This document shows, piece by piece, positions 1 through 8,191 of a stretch of 64,000 nucleotides of DNA. The stretch spans positions 372,001-436,000 of the forward strand of contig JAFAFA010000079.1 in assembly GCA_023423695.1 (NCBI GenBank), given 5' to 3'. The position numbers and the translations under genes are program-made. The notes below the pieces were generated by a model. It was given only the letters and a program-made list of their open reading frames with translations. It did not search any database and was not told where the DNA came from. Position 1 is the first letter of the stretch; each line of letters opens with the position of its first letter. This stretch comes from Pseudomonadota bacterium. GTDB taxonomy: Bacteria > Pseudomonadota > Alphaproteobacteria > Azospirillales > Azospirillaceae.

Positions 1-519
1 ACCCTTCTTTTTGCCGGTTGCGCCGCCAATGCCGCCATGGAAAAGATGGTCGGCGGGGCGCCGATGTACCCCACCAAGACGATCGTGGAGAACGCGTCCC
101 AATCGAAGGACCACACCACGCTCGTCGCCGCCGTGAAGGCCGCGGGGCTGGTCGACACGTTGAACGGCAAGGGCCCCTTCACCGTCTTCGCCCCCACCAA
201 CGAGGCCTTTGCTGCCCTGCCCGCCGGCACCGTCGACACGCTGCTGAAGCCGGAGAACAAGGGCCAGCTGACAAAGGTGCTGACCTATCACGTCGTCCCC
301 GGCAAGCTGGAGGCCAAGGACCTCGTGGCCGACATCAAGAAGGGCAACGGCAAGGCAATGCTGAAGACGGTGGAAGGCATGCCGCTGACCTTCACCCAGT
401 CCGGCGATGCCGTGATGGTCGCCGACGCGTCCGGCAACACGGCCCGCGTCTCCATCGCCGACGTCCAGCAGTCGAATGGCGTAATCCACGTCATCGACAA
501 GGTTCTGCTGCCGAAGTAA
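1..519 (+). CDS. Fasciclin (FAS1) domain protein, 5' end missing
   Basis: The reading frame is open from base 1, so the true start lies upstream of the window. The visible part begins TLLFAGCAAN, which looks like the end of an export signal and possibly a lipobox (FAGC), then about 160 residues of one FAS1 domain. The two FAS1 conserved boxes are visible: FTVFAPTNEAFAALP near the front and GVIHVIDKVLLP at the very end, with YHVVPGKL between them. FAS1 domains of this short secreted type are usually envelope-attached or secreted and linked to adhesion; the exact role is unknown. It converges on the next gene, with only about 80 bases between the stops. An internal ATG at 37 exists but would cut off the signal, so I prefer a start outside the window. 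Confidence 0.9.
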   Translation, partial: TLLFAGCAANAAMEKMVGGAPMYPTKTIVENASQSKDHTTLVAAVKAAGLVDTLNGKGPFTVFAPTNEAFAALPAGTVDTLLKPENKGQLTKVLTYHVVPGKLEAKDLVADIKKGNGKAMLKTVEGMPLTFTQSGDAVMVADASGNTARVSIADVQQSNGVIHVIDKVLLPK

Positions 520-600
520 CGGCGCGGAAGGGGCGGCGGGACGGGTCCGTTCTCCCCGCAGGGTGCGTTCCGCCGCCTCAAGATCCCGTCCGGATGTCTT

Positions 601-3600
601 TCAGGATGTCGGCTTGTCCGTGGCCTGCTTGCCGCCGCGGTATTGCTTCAGGAACTTCTTGAACATATCCACTTCCGCCACGCGGGAGCGGATGGTCCCC
701 ACGTCGATCAGGCCCATCGCCTGTTCGGGGCGGGTCAGGATGCGGAAGGCGTCCTCGTTCGGCCCGCCCTTCATCGCCCCTTCGAAGTCCTTCTTCAGCA
801 GGTTCAGCCCATTGCCGTCGCCGGCCAGCGCCAGCGCGACCGCCCGGTTCAGCACCAGCTGCGACATGTTGGGGTCCAGCGGCTTGCCGGGCGCCGGCGG
901 CGGTCCGATCACCTTGTTCAGCGCCAGCGCCGCGGCATCCCACTTCTGGCCCTTCCAGGCGATGTCGACGCGCAGCAGGTTGGCGTTGCCGCTGTCGTCC
1001 TGCGCCAGCAGTTGCATCGCTTCCTCACCGCGGTTCAGTTCCGCCAGCGCCTTGGCCTGCATCAGCCGCCGTTCGGCCGCCAGATCGGCCGGCAGGCCGG
1101 CGATGTTCGACAGCTCCAGCGCCTTCAGCGCCTCTTCCGGCTTGTTGTCGAGCAGGCGGACGGAAGCCAGACGCGTGCCGATCCGCGCTTTGTCCGGGCC
1201 GGACAGGCGGAATTCCACCTGATGCTGCAGCAGGTCGGCGGCCCGGTTCAGCAGGTCGATGGAGATCAGCCGTTCCGCCAGCTGCCGGATGATCTCGTCA
1301 CCGGCCTCACCCACCGGGGTCAATTCGCGGAACTGGTCATAGAGCTGCAGCGCGTCCAAGGTCGGCAGGCGCTGCGCACCGTCCTTGAACAGGTCGGCGA
1401 AGATCCGCGACATCTCCCTGGTGATCGCCTCCGCCCGCGGCGTGTCGGCGACCAGGGCTGCCGTTTCCTTCATGGTGTTGAAGCCCTTGGCATATTCGCC
1501 GCCGGCGATCAGCACCTCGCCCATGCGCGAGCGGATCTGCATCTCCAGGTCGTCGCCGCGCCAAGTGAAGGTCAGGCCGGCCAGTTGCTCCGCCGCCGCG
1601 GTCGGCGACATCTTGCCTTCGGAAAGCTCCAGATTGGTCAGCGCCAGCCCCGCCTTGGCGCGATAGAAGCGGTCATAGCTGTTGTAGGCGGCGGTCAGCT
1701 GCTCGCGCGCCTGATCGGTCTCGCCGGTCTGGGCATAGAGCAGGCCGCGCAGATACTGGGTCTGCGGGTTCTCCTCCTGCTCCGGGCCGCTGTGTTCGAT
1801 CACGCGGTCGAACAGCCGCTTGGCGGTGCCGGTGTCGCGCGTCTCCAGCGCGGCCTCCGCCGCCCGCAGGCCGAGCTTGCCGATCATCGGCTCCGGATAG
1901 CCGTTCAGAATCTGGCCCGACGCCTTGAACCCGGCCATCGCCTTCGGCCAGTCGCGCCGGTCGGCGGCAATGGCGGCACGCCACAAATTGGCTTCCGGGT
2001 TGTTGGCCAGCGACGGGATCGACAGATCGGCCTCGCCGCCCTCCAGGTCGCCGGCCAGCACGCGGGCGGCCCCCCGCAACGCGCGGAATTCCGGCCAGCC
2101 TTCCAGGTCCGGCTGATTCTGCTGAAGCACGTCCAGCAGGCCCAGCGTCTCCTGACCGAAACCATTGGCGAAATAGAAGCGGGCGAGGTCGAGCTGCGCC
2201 TTCGCCCGCTCCGACTCCGGAGCGTTGACGACGGCGAGTTGGAGGTCCTGGCGCGCCTGGGTGAAATTGTCGAGATCGCCGTGCTTCCAGGCCGGCAGGT
2301 TGAACAGGCGGCGACCCTGGGCTTGTGCTTGGGCCGGCTGCGCCTTCGGTGGCTCCATGGACGAGGCACCGCCGGTCGATGGAACCGGCTGCGGGGCCGC
2401 GGCAAGCTGCGCCGGCACCGGCTGCGGGGCCGACTGCTGTGCCGGGGCGGGCATGGCGGCGGGCGGCGGTGCCACCGCCGGATTGCCGGCATCGACGGCC
2501 GGCGACAGGTGCAGGCCGCCGGCGGTGGTCAACTCCACCCCTTCCTTGATCGCTCGGACCGTCACATTGTCGGAGATCGGCCGCACCACGACGCCCTGGT
2601 AAGAGGGCATGACCTCCAAATCCGGATAGCGATGCGGCTCGGGCAGGCCACGCCCGGGGCTGGGCAGCGGCACCACCTGGATGCGGTCGCCGACGTCGGG
2701 ATCGGCGAACTGCACGACGTTGGCCGCGTCGGGGGCGCGAACCAGCAGCCGGGCGCCCAGCAGGAAATCGGGATCGGGTTCGACACGCAGGTCACCGGCG
2801 CTGCCCATGGAGGCGGGACGGCCGGAGGACAGGATGCGCCAGGTGGTGCCCTGCCGCTCCACCGTCGGCCAGACCATCGGACCGATCTTGGTGCGGAACA
2901 CGCTGCCGCCGGTCGCCGGAACCGGCTCCACGGAGCCCATAAGCTCTGATCCGGGACCGCTGAGCTTGCCGGCGCCGATGGGCATGGGCCGGTCGAACAC
3001 GACGTAGAGCTGTCCGGCGCGCGGATAGACCGCGATGGACGATGGCCCGCCGGTGTCGAAGGTCAGAACCGGCCCCTTGGGTCCAACCGTCGGCTGCGCG
3101 TTGACGTCCGTGCGCGTCGCTGGTGCCGCCTTCGCTTCCGCTGGAGGAGCCGGTTGGGCGGTTGCCGCCGGTGCGGCGGCGGGTGTCGCGGTCGCCGCAC
3201 TGGCGGTGGTGGTCGAGCGGCTGGTGGTCGTTGATGCAACGATCGGCCCGTCGGCGGCCGGCGCCTGACTGCTCCCCTGGCTGCCCTGCGGCGGCATCGT
3301 CCCTTGCGATCCCGCAACCGGCGGCGCGGCTTCGGTCTTCGGCAGCCCGGCACGCGATCCCGGATTGCCGACCGACAGAATCATGGATTTGCCCGATGCG
3401 CTGTCGCTCACCTCGGCATCCTGCGGCACGGCCAGGGTGACGGCCAGAGATCCGTCCGGCTGGCGGTAGGATTCCACGTTCTGGATGTTGCGCAGCTTCG
3501 CCTTGGCCACTGCCGACAGGTCGGTGGTGCCGCCCTTTTCGAAGAAGACGGTCACCGCCGCCCCGTCGCGCTTGACCGAATAACCGACCGGCGATGGCCA

Positions 3601-4146
3601 GTCGAAGGTCAATCGGCTCTGGTCAGGCTGGTCCGCACCGCGCACACGGACCCGGCCGGCGGAGGGCACCGGCTTGACGGTCTCCGCCTTCACGGGGTCC
3701 GCCTTTGCGGATGCCGTCGCGGCGGATTGGGCCGCAGAGGGTTGTACAGAAGCCGGGGACAGGTCGATGGCGACGGCGTTGCCGTTGCGGAAGCTCTTCA
3801 GCGCGACCGGACGTTTCAGGTCGAAGGAGACCGTCCTGCCGTCCGGCTCCACCCGACCGCCGGCCAGATAATCCGGCAGCGCCCGAACCAGACGGTCCAG
3901 TTGGGCGTCGATGGGCTCGGTGAAGGCAATGACCAGCCGGTCGCCGTCCACCGACGCGGTGTAGTCCACCTTGCCCGGCCAGTCGAAGACCAGCCGCCCG
4001 AACTCCTTGTGGGTGCCGCCGCGCACCGGCACGGTCGCGGCGTCAGCCGGCAAAGGGGACAGCAGGACCGGCACGGCCAACAGCGCCACCGCGGCGGCAC
4101 AGCCGCGCAGCCAGCGCTTTCTCCGATATGCCGACCGGTCCGTCAC
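601..4146 (-). CDS. Large secreted protein: AMIN-like repeats plus TPR half
   Basis: About 1181 residues. I chose a GTG start at 4146 because AAGGAG lies 9 bases upstream; the ATG at 4173 would put that ribosome site inside the gene. A signal peptide (RRKRW, hydrophobic stretch, ADA cleavage-like end) covers roughly residues 1-37. The N-terminal half has two clear internal repeats, RLVFDWP near residue 51 and RLTFDWP near 178, each followed by a Val/Tyr strand and a Gly-turn, and a weaker third copy (VLTFDTGG). They resemble AMIN-type beta domains. A Pro/Ala-rich linker follows, and the last 550 or so residues are helical with TPR-like spacing. It is last in the cheZ operon and begins 2 bases ahead of the preceding stop. 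Function not known; probably a periplasmic scaffold. Confidence 0.85.
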   Translation of the reverse strand: MTDRSAYRRKRWLRGCAAAVALLAVPVLLSPLPADAATVPVRGGTHKEFGRLVFDWPGKVDYTASVDGDRLVIAFTEPIDAQLDRLVRALPDYLAGGRVEPDGRTVSFDLKRPVALKSFRNGNAVAIDLSPASVQPSAAQSAATASAKADPVKAETVKPVPSAGRVRVRGADQPDQSRLTFDWPSPVGYSVKRDGAAVTVFFEKGGTTDLSAVAKAKLRNIQNVESYRQPDGSLAVTLAVPQDAEVSDSASGKSMILSVGNPGSRAGLPKTEAAPPVAGSQGTMPPQGSQGSSQAPAADGPIVASTTTSRSTTTASAATATPAAAPAATAQPAPPAEAKAAPATRTDVNAQPTVGPKGPVLTFDTGGPSSIAVYPRAGQLYVVFDRPMPIGAGKLSGPGSELMGSVEPVPATGGSVFRTKIGPMVWPTVERQGTTWRILSSGRPASMGSAGDLRVEPDPDFLLGARLLVRAPDAANVVQFADPDVGDRIQVVPLPSPGRGLPEPHRYPDLEVMPSYQGVVVRPISDNVTVRAIKEGVELTTAGGLHLSPAVDAGNPAVAPPPAAMPAPAQQSAPQPVPAQLAAAPQPVPSTGGASSMEPPKAQPAQAQAQGRRLFNLPAWKHGDLDNFTQARQDLQLAVVNAPESERAKAQLDLARFYFANGFGQETLGLLDVLQQNQPDLEGWPEFRALRGAARVLAGDLEGGEADLSIPSLANNPEANLWRAAIAADRRDWPKAMAGFKASGQILNGYPEPMIGKLGLRAAEAALETRDTGTAKRLFDRVIEHSGPEQEENPQTQYLRGLLYAQTGETDQAREQLTAAYNSYDRFYRAKAGLALTNLELSEGKMSPTAAAEQLAGLTFTWRGDDLEMQIRSRMGEVLIAGGEYAKGFNTMKETAALVADTPRAEAITREMSRIFADLFKDGAQRLPTLDALQLYDQFRELTPVGEAGDEIIRQLAERLISIDLLNRAADLLQHQVEFRLSGPDKARIGTRLASVRLLDNKPEEALKALELSNIAGLPADLAAERRLMQAKALAELNRGEEAMQLLAQDDSGNANLLRVDIAWKGQKWDAAALALNKVIGPPPAPGKPLDPNMSQLVLNRAVALALAGDGNGLNLLKKDFEGAMKGGPNEDAFRILTRPEQAMGLIDVGTIRSRVAEVDMFKKFLKQYRGGKQATDKPTS

Positions 4147-4147
4147 C

Positions 4148-4855
4148 TCAATCCGCTCCTTCCTCACGCACAACGATATCCACCGGCAGGCGTCCGCCGC
4201 CAGCCCCTTCGACAGGCATCATGACAGCCCGCGCCACCAGATCACGGCGATAGCCGGTCTCCCGCAACGCCGCAGAGACGGCGACCGCCCTGGTCAGCGC
4301 CCGTTCCCAGGCCACGCCACCGGCGGGATCCTCGCGCTCGGCGTGGCCGACCAGTTCGATCCGGTTGCCGATGCGGCCGATGACGGCGCCCAGCAGGAAC
4401 AGCACCCGCCGCCCCTCGTCGGTGAAGGCGGCGCCGGTGGGATCGAACATCCGTTCCCCCGGCAGGCGGATGACGACGCGGTCGTCCTCGCGCCGGACAT
4501 CGACCACCGACAGCTCGGCGTTCGATCGCAGCTGGCTGCCCAGCAGGGCCGCCAGATAGTGCAGGTCGATGGCCGCCCGCTGCTCCACCGCCTGGGCGTT
4601 GAAGGCTGCCGACGGGTCGGCCGGCCGGTCGGACGGCGCGGCGGCGGTCGACCGTGCCGCGGGAATCGAATCCGCCACGCCCTTCGCCAGACGGGTCCAG
4701 CGTTCGGCCTCCGGCTCGCTCATCGAATACATCAGAACGAAGAAGGCGAGCATCAAGGAGATCAGGTCGGTGAAGCTGATCAGCCAAAGCGTCTTGCGCT
4801 GTCCGCCGCGATCCTCGGCTCCCGACCTGCTGGATATGTTGGGGACACGGATCAT
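4148..4855 (-). CDS. MotB/OmpA-family one-helix membrane protein with TM aspartate
   Basis: 235 residues. A single N-terminal membrane helix contains WLISFTDLISLMLAFFVLMY, the MotB signature, with Asp30 in the position of the proton-binding Asp of MotB stators. The C-terminal half (about residues 120-230) is OmpA-like and probably binds peptidoglycan: it has the VGHAE motif followed by a helix with ER and TR in place of the usual LS..RA. The start has GGAGG 7 bases upstream and overlaps the stop of the preceding gene by ATGA. MotB proteins act with MotA, but no motA is present in this operon or within the visible neighbourhood. It may pair with the other MotB-like protein here or with a MotA/ExbB encoded elsewhere. 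Shorter than most MotB. Confidence 0.85.
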   Translation of the reverse strand: MIRVPNISSRSGAEDRGGQRKTLWLISFTDLISLMLAFFVLMYSMSEPEAERWTRLAKGVADSIPAARSTAAAPSDRPADPSAAFNAQAVEQRAAIDLHYLAALLGSQLRSNAELSVVDVRREDDRVVIRLPGERMFDPTGAAFTDEGRRVLFLLGAVIGRIGNRIELVGHAEREDPAGGVAWERALTRAVAVSAALRETGYRRDLVARAVMMPVEGAGGGRLPVDIVVREEGAD

Positions 4856-5628
4856 TTCCGCACCTCCGGCCTGTGCCTGACAGTTCCGTCCTCGTCCCAG
4901 CGCAGGGAGAACAGCAGGCGCACGCCCCCCGGCTCGCCACGCTCGATGCCGACGGTGACGTTGCGGGCGGGTGCGCCATCCCCGATCAGGGCGCGGGCCA
5001 ATGCGCCGGCACGGGCGACCGGTCCCGGCGGCTGGCTGGGCGTTCCCGTCGGGCCGATGCCCAGCAGCGCGTCCAGCTCCACCCGCTCGCCCTGATGCGA
5101 TTGGCGCAGTGCGTCGGCGATCCGGTCGATCAGCCCCTGGCGGTCCGGCCGCAGGATCATGGTGCCGGGAACGAACAGGTCGTCGGCGGGCAGACGCACC
5201 TCCAGCAACTGGCCAGGGGCGACCACCTCCACCTTGGCGACCGCGATTTCAGTGGCGAACAGCGTGCCGACGCCGTCGAGCCGCTGTACCGCGAAGACCG
5301 TCCCGGCGCGCGAGGCCACCGTCTCCATCCCGTCGCGCAGGCGCGGATCGATGACGAAGCTCGGGAAGGTGCGCTCCAACGAGGCGGCGACCGCCTTCAC
5401 CTTCTGGACGGTCTGCACCGAATGGGCGTTCAGCACGATGAAGAAGACCAGCAGCAGCAGGAACAGCGACAGCAGAAGCAGGATGCTGCCGTTGTTGGGA
5501 TTGGCATGTCCCTCCCCGCCCCCACCGCCGGCCCGCAGAGTCAGAAGCCCGGCGCCGGCCGGACCCGGTCCGCGGCTTTGGGTCGTCCGACCGCTGTTGG
5601 GGCCGCTGGTGGGTTTGCCGGCCAGCAT
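4852..5628 (-). CDS. MotB-like membrane protein lacking the TM aspartate
   Basis: 258 residues. A Gly/Pro-rich cytoplasmic N-terminus of about 45 residues is followed by one long hydrophobic helix (ILLLLSLFLLLLVFFIVLNA) and a periplasmic part with degenerate OmpA-like features (VEVRLPADDLFVPGT, then a helix and ERVELDALL). Unlike its downstream partner it has no acidic residue inside the helix, only Asn-Asn at the cytoplasmic edge, so it is unlikely to conduct protons itself. It starts 4 bases after cheZ and overlaps the next gene by ATGA, so the proteins are probably made together. It could be a structural partner of the Asp-containing MotB-like protein. The family assignment is by architecture and is less certain than for its neighbour. 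Confidence 0.75.
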   Translation of the reverse strand: MLAGKPTSGPNSGRTTQSRGPGPAGAGLLTLRAGGGGGEGHANPNNGSILLLLSLFLLLLVFFIVLNAHSVQTVQKVKAVAASLERTFPSFVIDPRLRDGMETVASRAGTVFAVQRLDGVGTLFATEIAVAKVEVVAPGQLLEVRLPADDLFVPGTMILRPDRQGLIDRIADALRQSHQGERVELDALLGIGPTGTPSQPPGPVARAGALARALIGDGAPARNVTVGIERGEPGGVRLLFSLRWDEDGTVRHRPEVRK

Positions 5629-5632
5629 GGCG

Positions 5633-6340
5633 TCAGTCGAAGCTGGCCAGCAGGCGGTCGATCTCGTCCTGATCCATGGCGTTGCCCGGCAGCTGGGGTC
5701 CGTGCAGAAGCTGCTGGTCCGCCTCCTCCGCGCTCATCGGTTCGTAATGGACGGCGGCCTCGGCATCCTCCGCCGCCAGTTTGGCCAAGCGGGGAGCGTG
5801 GTTCTGGCGCACCTCGCTGCCGAAGGCGGCGACGATCATGTCCACCTTCGATTCGATGTGCTTCAGCGTCCGCACCACCTTGCTGATGCGCTGGCCGGTA
5901 ATGTCCTGGAAGTTGCAGGCTTCGTAGATTGCCGTGATCTGGTCGTTCAGCTTGGCCGCGGTTTCCGCATCCGACTGCCCGGCGATGGCGCCGATGGCGT
6001 CGCAGGCGTCGAAGATGGCGAAGGTCGCCTTCTCCGTCGCGCCGATCACCGCGTCCAGCTCGTCAGTGGCGGTGCGGATATGCTCGTCGCGGATTTCCGC
6101 GGGCTGGAGCGCCGCGATCTCCTGCTTGGCCGTCTCGATGTATTTGGCGAGGTCCACGACCTCCTTGTAGAGCCGCAGGTCGGTGGCGGAGATGTCGCCG
6201 TCCATGCTGCCCAGGATGGTCCGGAGGATGTCCGTCACCTCATCCCGCGACAGGGGCTTGGCGGCCTCGGCGAAGGCGGCGTCGAGGCGCTGTCTCAGAA
6301 GCTTCTGTTCCGTCACGGCGGAATGGGCGGAGAAGGTCAT
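5633..6340 (-). CDS. cheZ: CheZ-type chemotaxis phosphatase
   Basis: 235 residues, almost entirely helical. It contains NFQDITGQRISKVV (residues 143-156), matching the CheZ active-site motif in which a Gln (here probably Gln145 or Gln150) positions water to remove phosphate from CheY-P. The C-terminus QDEIDRLLASFD resembles the short CheY-binding tail of CheZ proteins. I start at ATG 6340 because the frame upstream, although open, is Pro/Gly-rich and not protein-like. It is first in a minus-strand operon with two MotB-like genes and a large secreted TPR protein, with 4-base or overlapping junctions. No CheY or CheA is nearby. Confidence 0.88.
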   Translation of the reverse strand: MTFSAHSAVTEQKLLRQRLDAAFAEAAKPLSRDEVTDILRTILGSMDGDISATDLRLYKEVVDLAKYIETAKQEIAALQPAEIRDEHIRTATDELDAVIGATEKATFAIFDACDAIGAIAGQSDAETAAKLNDQITAIYEACNFQDITGQRISKVVRTLKHIESKVDMIVAAFGSEVRQNHAPRLAKLAAEDAEAAVHYEPMSAEEADQQLLHGPQLPGNAMDQDEIDRLLASFD

Positions 6341-6642
6341 CGGGCGTGTCCAGCGAGAGGGGCCAGGGCCTTGGCGGAATATGCCGGATCCTCCCGGGTC
6401 GGCGCCCTCCAGCGAGCGCCCGTCGGTGCCGCAGGGCGGAGGTGCAACGCTCCGACCGCTTGTGGCGCCCAACCGTCCCAGGAACTGTCCGAGCCGACCA
6501 AGCCTATGGCGCGAGGGTTAAGAGCCCGTAAAGACAGCCCTGCGGGAGCGCAGCCGTGGCCCGTCCGCCACAGTGTGATCCACCCGCGATCCATCGGAGT
6601 GGAGGCCGGAGTGGAGGCCGGAGAGGGCGGGCGGAGCGGGTG
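6341..6642. other. Intergenic gap upstream of cheZ
   Basis: About 300 bases with no credible gene. It holds two tandem copies of a 12-base unit, GAGTGGAGGCCG, at 6597-6620, and a more A/T-rich patch near 6510-6535 that includes GGTTAA and is the likeliest place for the cheZ promoter on the minus strand. I cannot define a promoter with confidence. Confidence 0.4.
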
Positions 6643-6771
6643 TCAGAACAGGCCGGCAGCGGCCGGCGCGCCCAGCAGGGCGATCAGGATCAGAATGGTG
6701 ACGGCAACCAGCCGTTCCGCCGGCGACCAGCGTTTCCAGTCCTTCCTGAAGCTTTTCAGTTCGTCGGCCAT
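6643..6771 (-). CDS. 42-residue single-helix membrane protein
   Basis: A small gene with a good ribosome site (GGAAGG, 6 bases before ATG 6771). The protein starts MADELKSFRKDWKRWSPAER, a charged amphipathic stretch, then has one hydrophobic helix (LVAVTILILIALLGAPAAAG) ending at the C-terminus. This looks like a small inner-membrane protein with the charged part in the cytoplasm. It is transcribed in the same direction as cheZ, about 300 bases upstream of it, so it may be the first gene of that unit or stand alone. I recognise no family. Confidence 0.6.
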   Translation of the reverse strand: MADELKSFRKDWKRWSPAERLVAVTILILIALLGAPAAAGLF

Positions 6772-7092
6772 GACAGACCTTCCGGTTTCGAGAACTACAC
6801 TGCAACGCAACGAAACTGCACCGGGTCCAGTTGACGCATGGTTAACACCCAGCACAGAAGCATTCTTCCAACCGAACTGGCACAGAAATGCCACAGTCGC
6901 CGTGTCCCGACCGATGATGCAGGTCAAAGATCGGCCAAATTGTCGACATTTCCCATCGCCCGCGCGGTGAGGAGCGGTGCGCCGGCGGCGTGCCTCTTCC
7001 GGCCGCTTCCGATACCGGTCGGCAATGCCTAGATGATAAGCTCTAGATCAAGCCGCCGGAGTTCGGCCGGTCGGCAGCGACAGGGGGTGCGG
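6772..7092. other. Divergent intergenic region
   Basis: About 320 bases between the small membrane protein (minus) and the patatin gene (plus). It holds an inverted repeat TGGCA-6-TGCCA at 6878-6893 and the sequence TTGACGCATGGTTAAC near 6830-6845. Just ahead of the patatin gene is an A/T-richer patch TAGATGATAAGCTCTAG (7030-7046) that could hold its promoter. No gene is visible. Confidence 0.4.
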
Positions 7093-8103
7093 ATGGCGAC
7101 GGGAACCGACCTGAAGATCGGGCTTGCGCTGGGCAGCGGGGCCGCGCGGGGCTGGGCGCATATCGGCGTCCTGCGCGCGCTTGAGGAGAGCGGGATCGAA
7201 CCGGACGTCATCTGCGGCACGTCCATCGGCGCCGCCGTCGGTGCCGCCTATCTGACCGACCAGTTGGACGAGCTTCAGGCCTGGGCGCAGAAGATGGGCT
7301 GGCTCGGCATGCTGGGCATCATCGATCTCACCTTCCGGCGCGGCGGGCTGGTCGCCGCCGAAAAGGCGTTCGGCCGCTTCGACAACGAACGCAGCAACAC
7401 CCTGATCGAGAATCTGCGGCTGCCCTTCGCCACGGTCGCCACCGACCTGTCGACCGGGCGCGAGATCTGGCTGCGCGACGGGCCGCTGATGTCGGCGGTG
7501 ATGGCGTCGGCGGCCATGCCCGGCCTGTTCCCGGCCGTGCGGCGCGACCACCACCTGCTGGTGGACGGCGCGCTGGTCAACCCGGTGCCGGTGTCTCTCT
7601 GCCGAGCGCTCGGGGCCGACGTGGTGGTGGCGGTGAACCTGAACAGCGAGTTGTCCCCGCTCGGCCGTCCCAATGGCCGCGGCAACGGGGGGCGTGCGAA
7701 CGGCAAGCCCGCCACCAAGGAGCCGACCCCGATGCCGGAGGCGGTGGTGGCCGGCGGCGATGCCGGCTCCCCGGCGCTGTCGCATCTGACCAGCCAGATC
7801 TCCACCTGGCTCGGCCGCAAGCCCAGCCGGCGCACCCGCTTCCTGGCCGACCAGATCGACGACACCCATGCCCAGAAGCCGATGCCGAACGCGCTGGAGG
7901 TGATGGCGGGCTCCATCGACATCATGCAGGACCGCATCACCCGCTCCCGTCTAGCCGGCGAGCCGCCTGACGTTCTGATCGCGCCCAGGCTGGCCCATAT
8001 CGGCATTCTGGAGTTCGACCGCGCGGCGGAGGCGGTGGAAATCGGCTATGCCGCCGCGTCCATGCTCCGCCCATCGATCGAAATGGCCCTGCGCCGCGCC
8101 TGA
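7093..8103 (+). CDS. Patatin-like phospholipase, RssA type
   Basis: 336 residues from ATG 7093; a GTG six bases earlier is possible. All patatin elements are visible: the Gly-rich oxyanion loop LGSGAARGWAH, the nucleophile elbow GTSIG (Ser in GxSxG) and the catalytic Asp in VDGALVNP, giving the Ser-Asp dyad. Known relatives (RssA/NTE group) hydrolyse acyl chains from phospholipids or lysophospholipids. There is no signal peptide, so it probably works in the cytoplasm or at the inner membrane face. A poorly conserved Gly/Asn-rich insertion lies near residues 190-220. It stands alone in its operon. Confidence 0.9.
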   Translation: MATGTDLKIGLALGSGAARGWAHIGVLRALEESGIEPDVICGTSIGAAVGAAYLTDQLDELQAWAQKMGWLGMLGIIDLTFRRGGLVAAEKAFGRFDNERSNTLIENLRLPFATVATDLSTGREIWLRDGPLMSAVMASAAMPGLFPAVRRDHHLLVDGALVNPVPVSLCRALGADVVVAVNLNSELSPLGRPNGRGNGGRANGKPATKEPTPMPEAVVAGGDAGSPALSHLTSQISTWLGRKPSRRTRFLADQIDDTHAQKPMPNALEVMAGSIDIMQDRITRSRLAGEPPDVLIAPRLAHIGILEFDRAAEAVEIGYAAASMLRPSIEMALRRA

Positions 8104-8188
8104 CCGGCGTGCAGCCACGCGTATCACCTGCCGGCGCTCCCCCCCTGCCCTGTCATCCGTCCCCGATCCCCGCGAGAGCCCAGCCTCC

Positions 8189-8191
8189 ATG
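8189..8191 (+). promoter_or_regulatory. Start choice for the metalloprotease
   Basis: The frame is open far upstream into the patatin stop, but the upstream codons encode Arg/Pro-rich sequence with no similarity to a protease. The family begins just before the catalytic domain, so ATG 8189 is preferred even though the ribosome site (CGAGAGCC) is weak. Confidence 0.5.

Noticed and set aside
643..2949. 768-codon open frame on the plus strand opposite the TPR gene
   Set aside because: Antisense shadow: Arg/Gln/His-rich, no recognisable domain, and covered by a clearly real gene.
601..6340. Zorya-type defence system (MotA/MotB-like plus effector)
   Set aside because: No MotA-like gene, no helicase or nuclease; cheZ and a secreted TPR protein are the partners.
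6878..6893. Sigma-54 promoter (TGGCAC ... TGC)
   Set aside because: The GG-GC spacing is one base too short; it is better read as a short inverted repeat.
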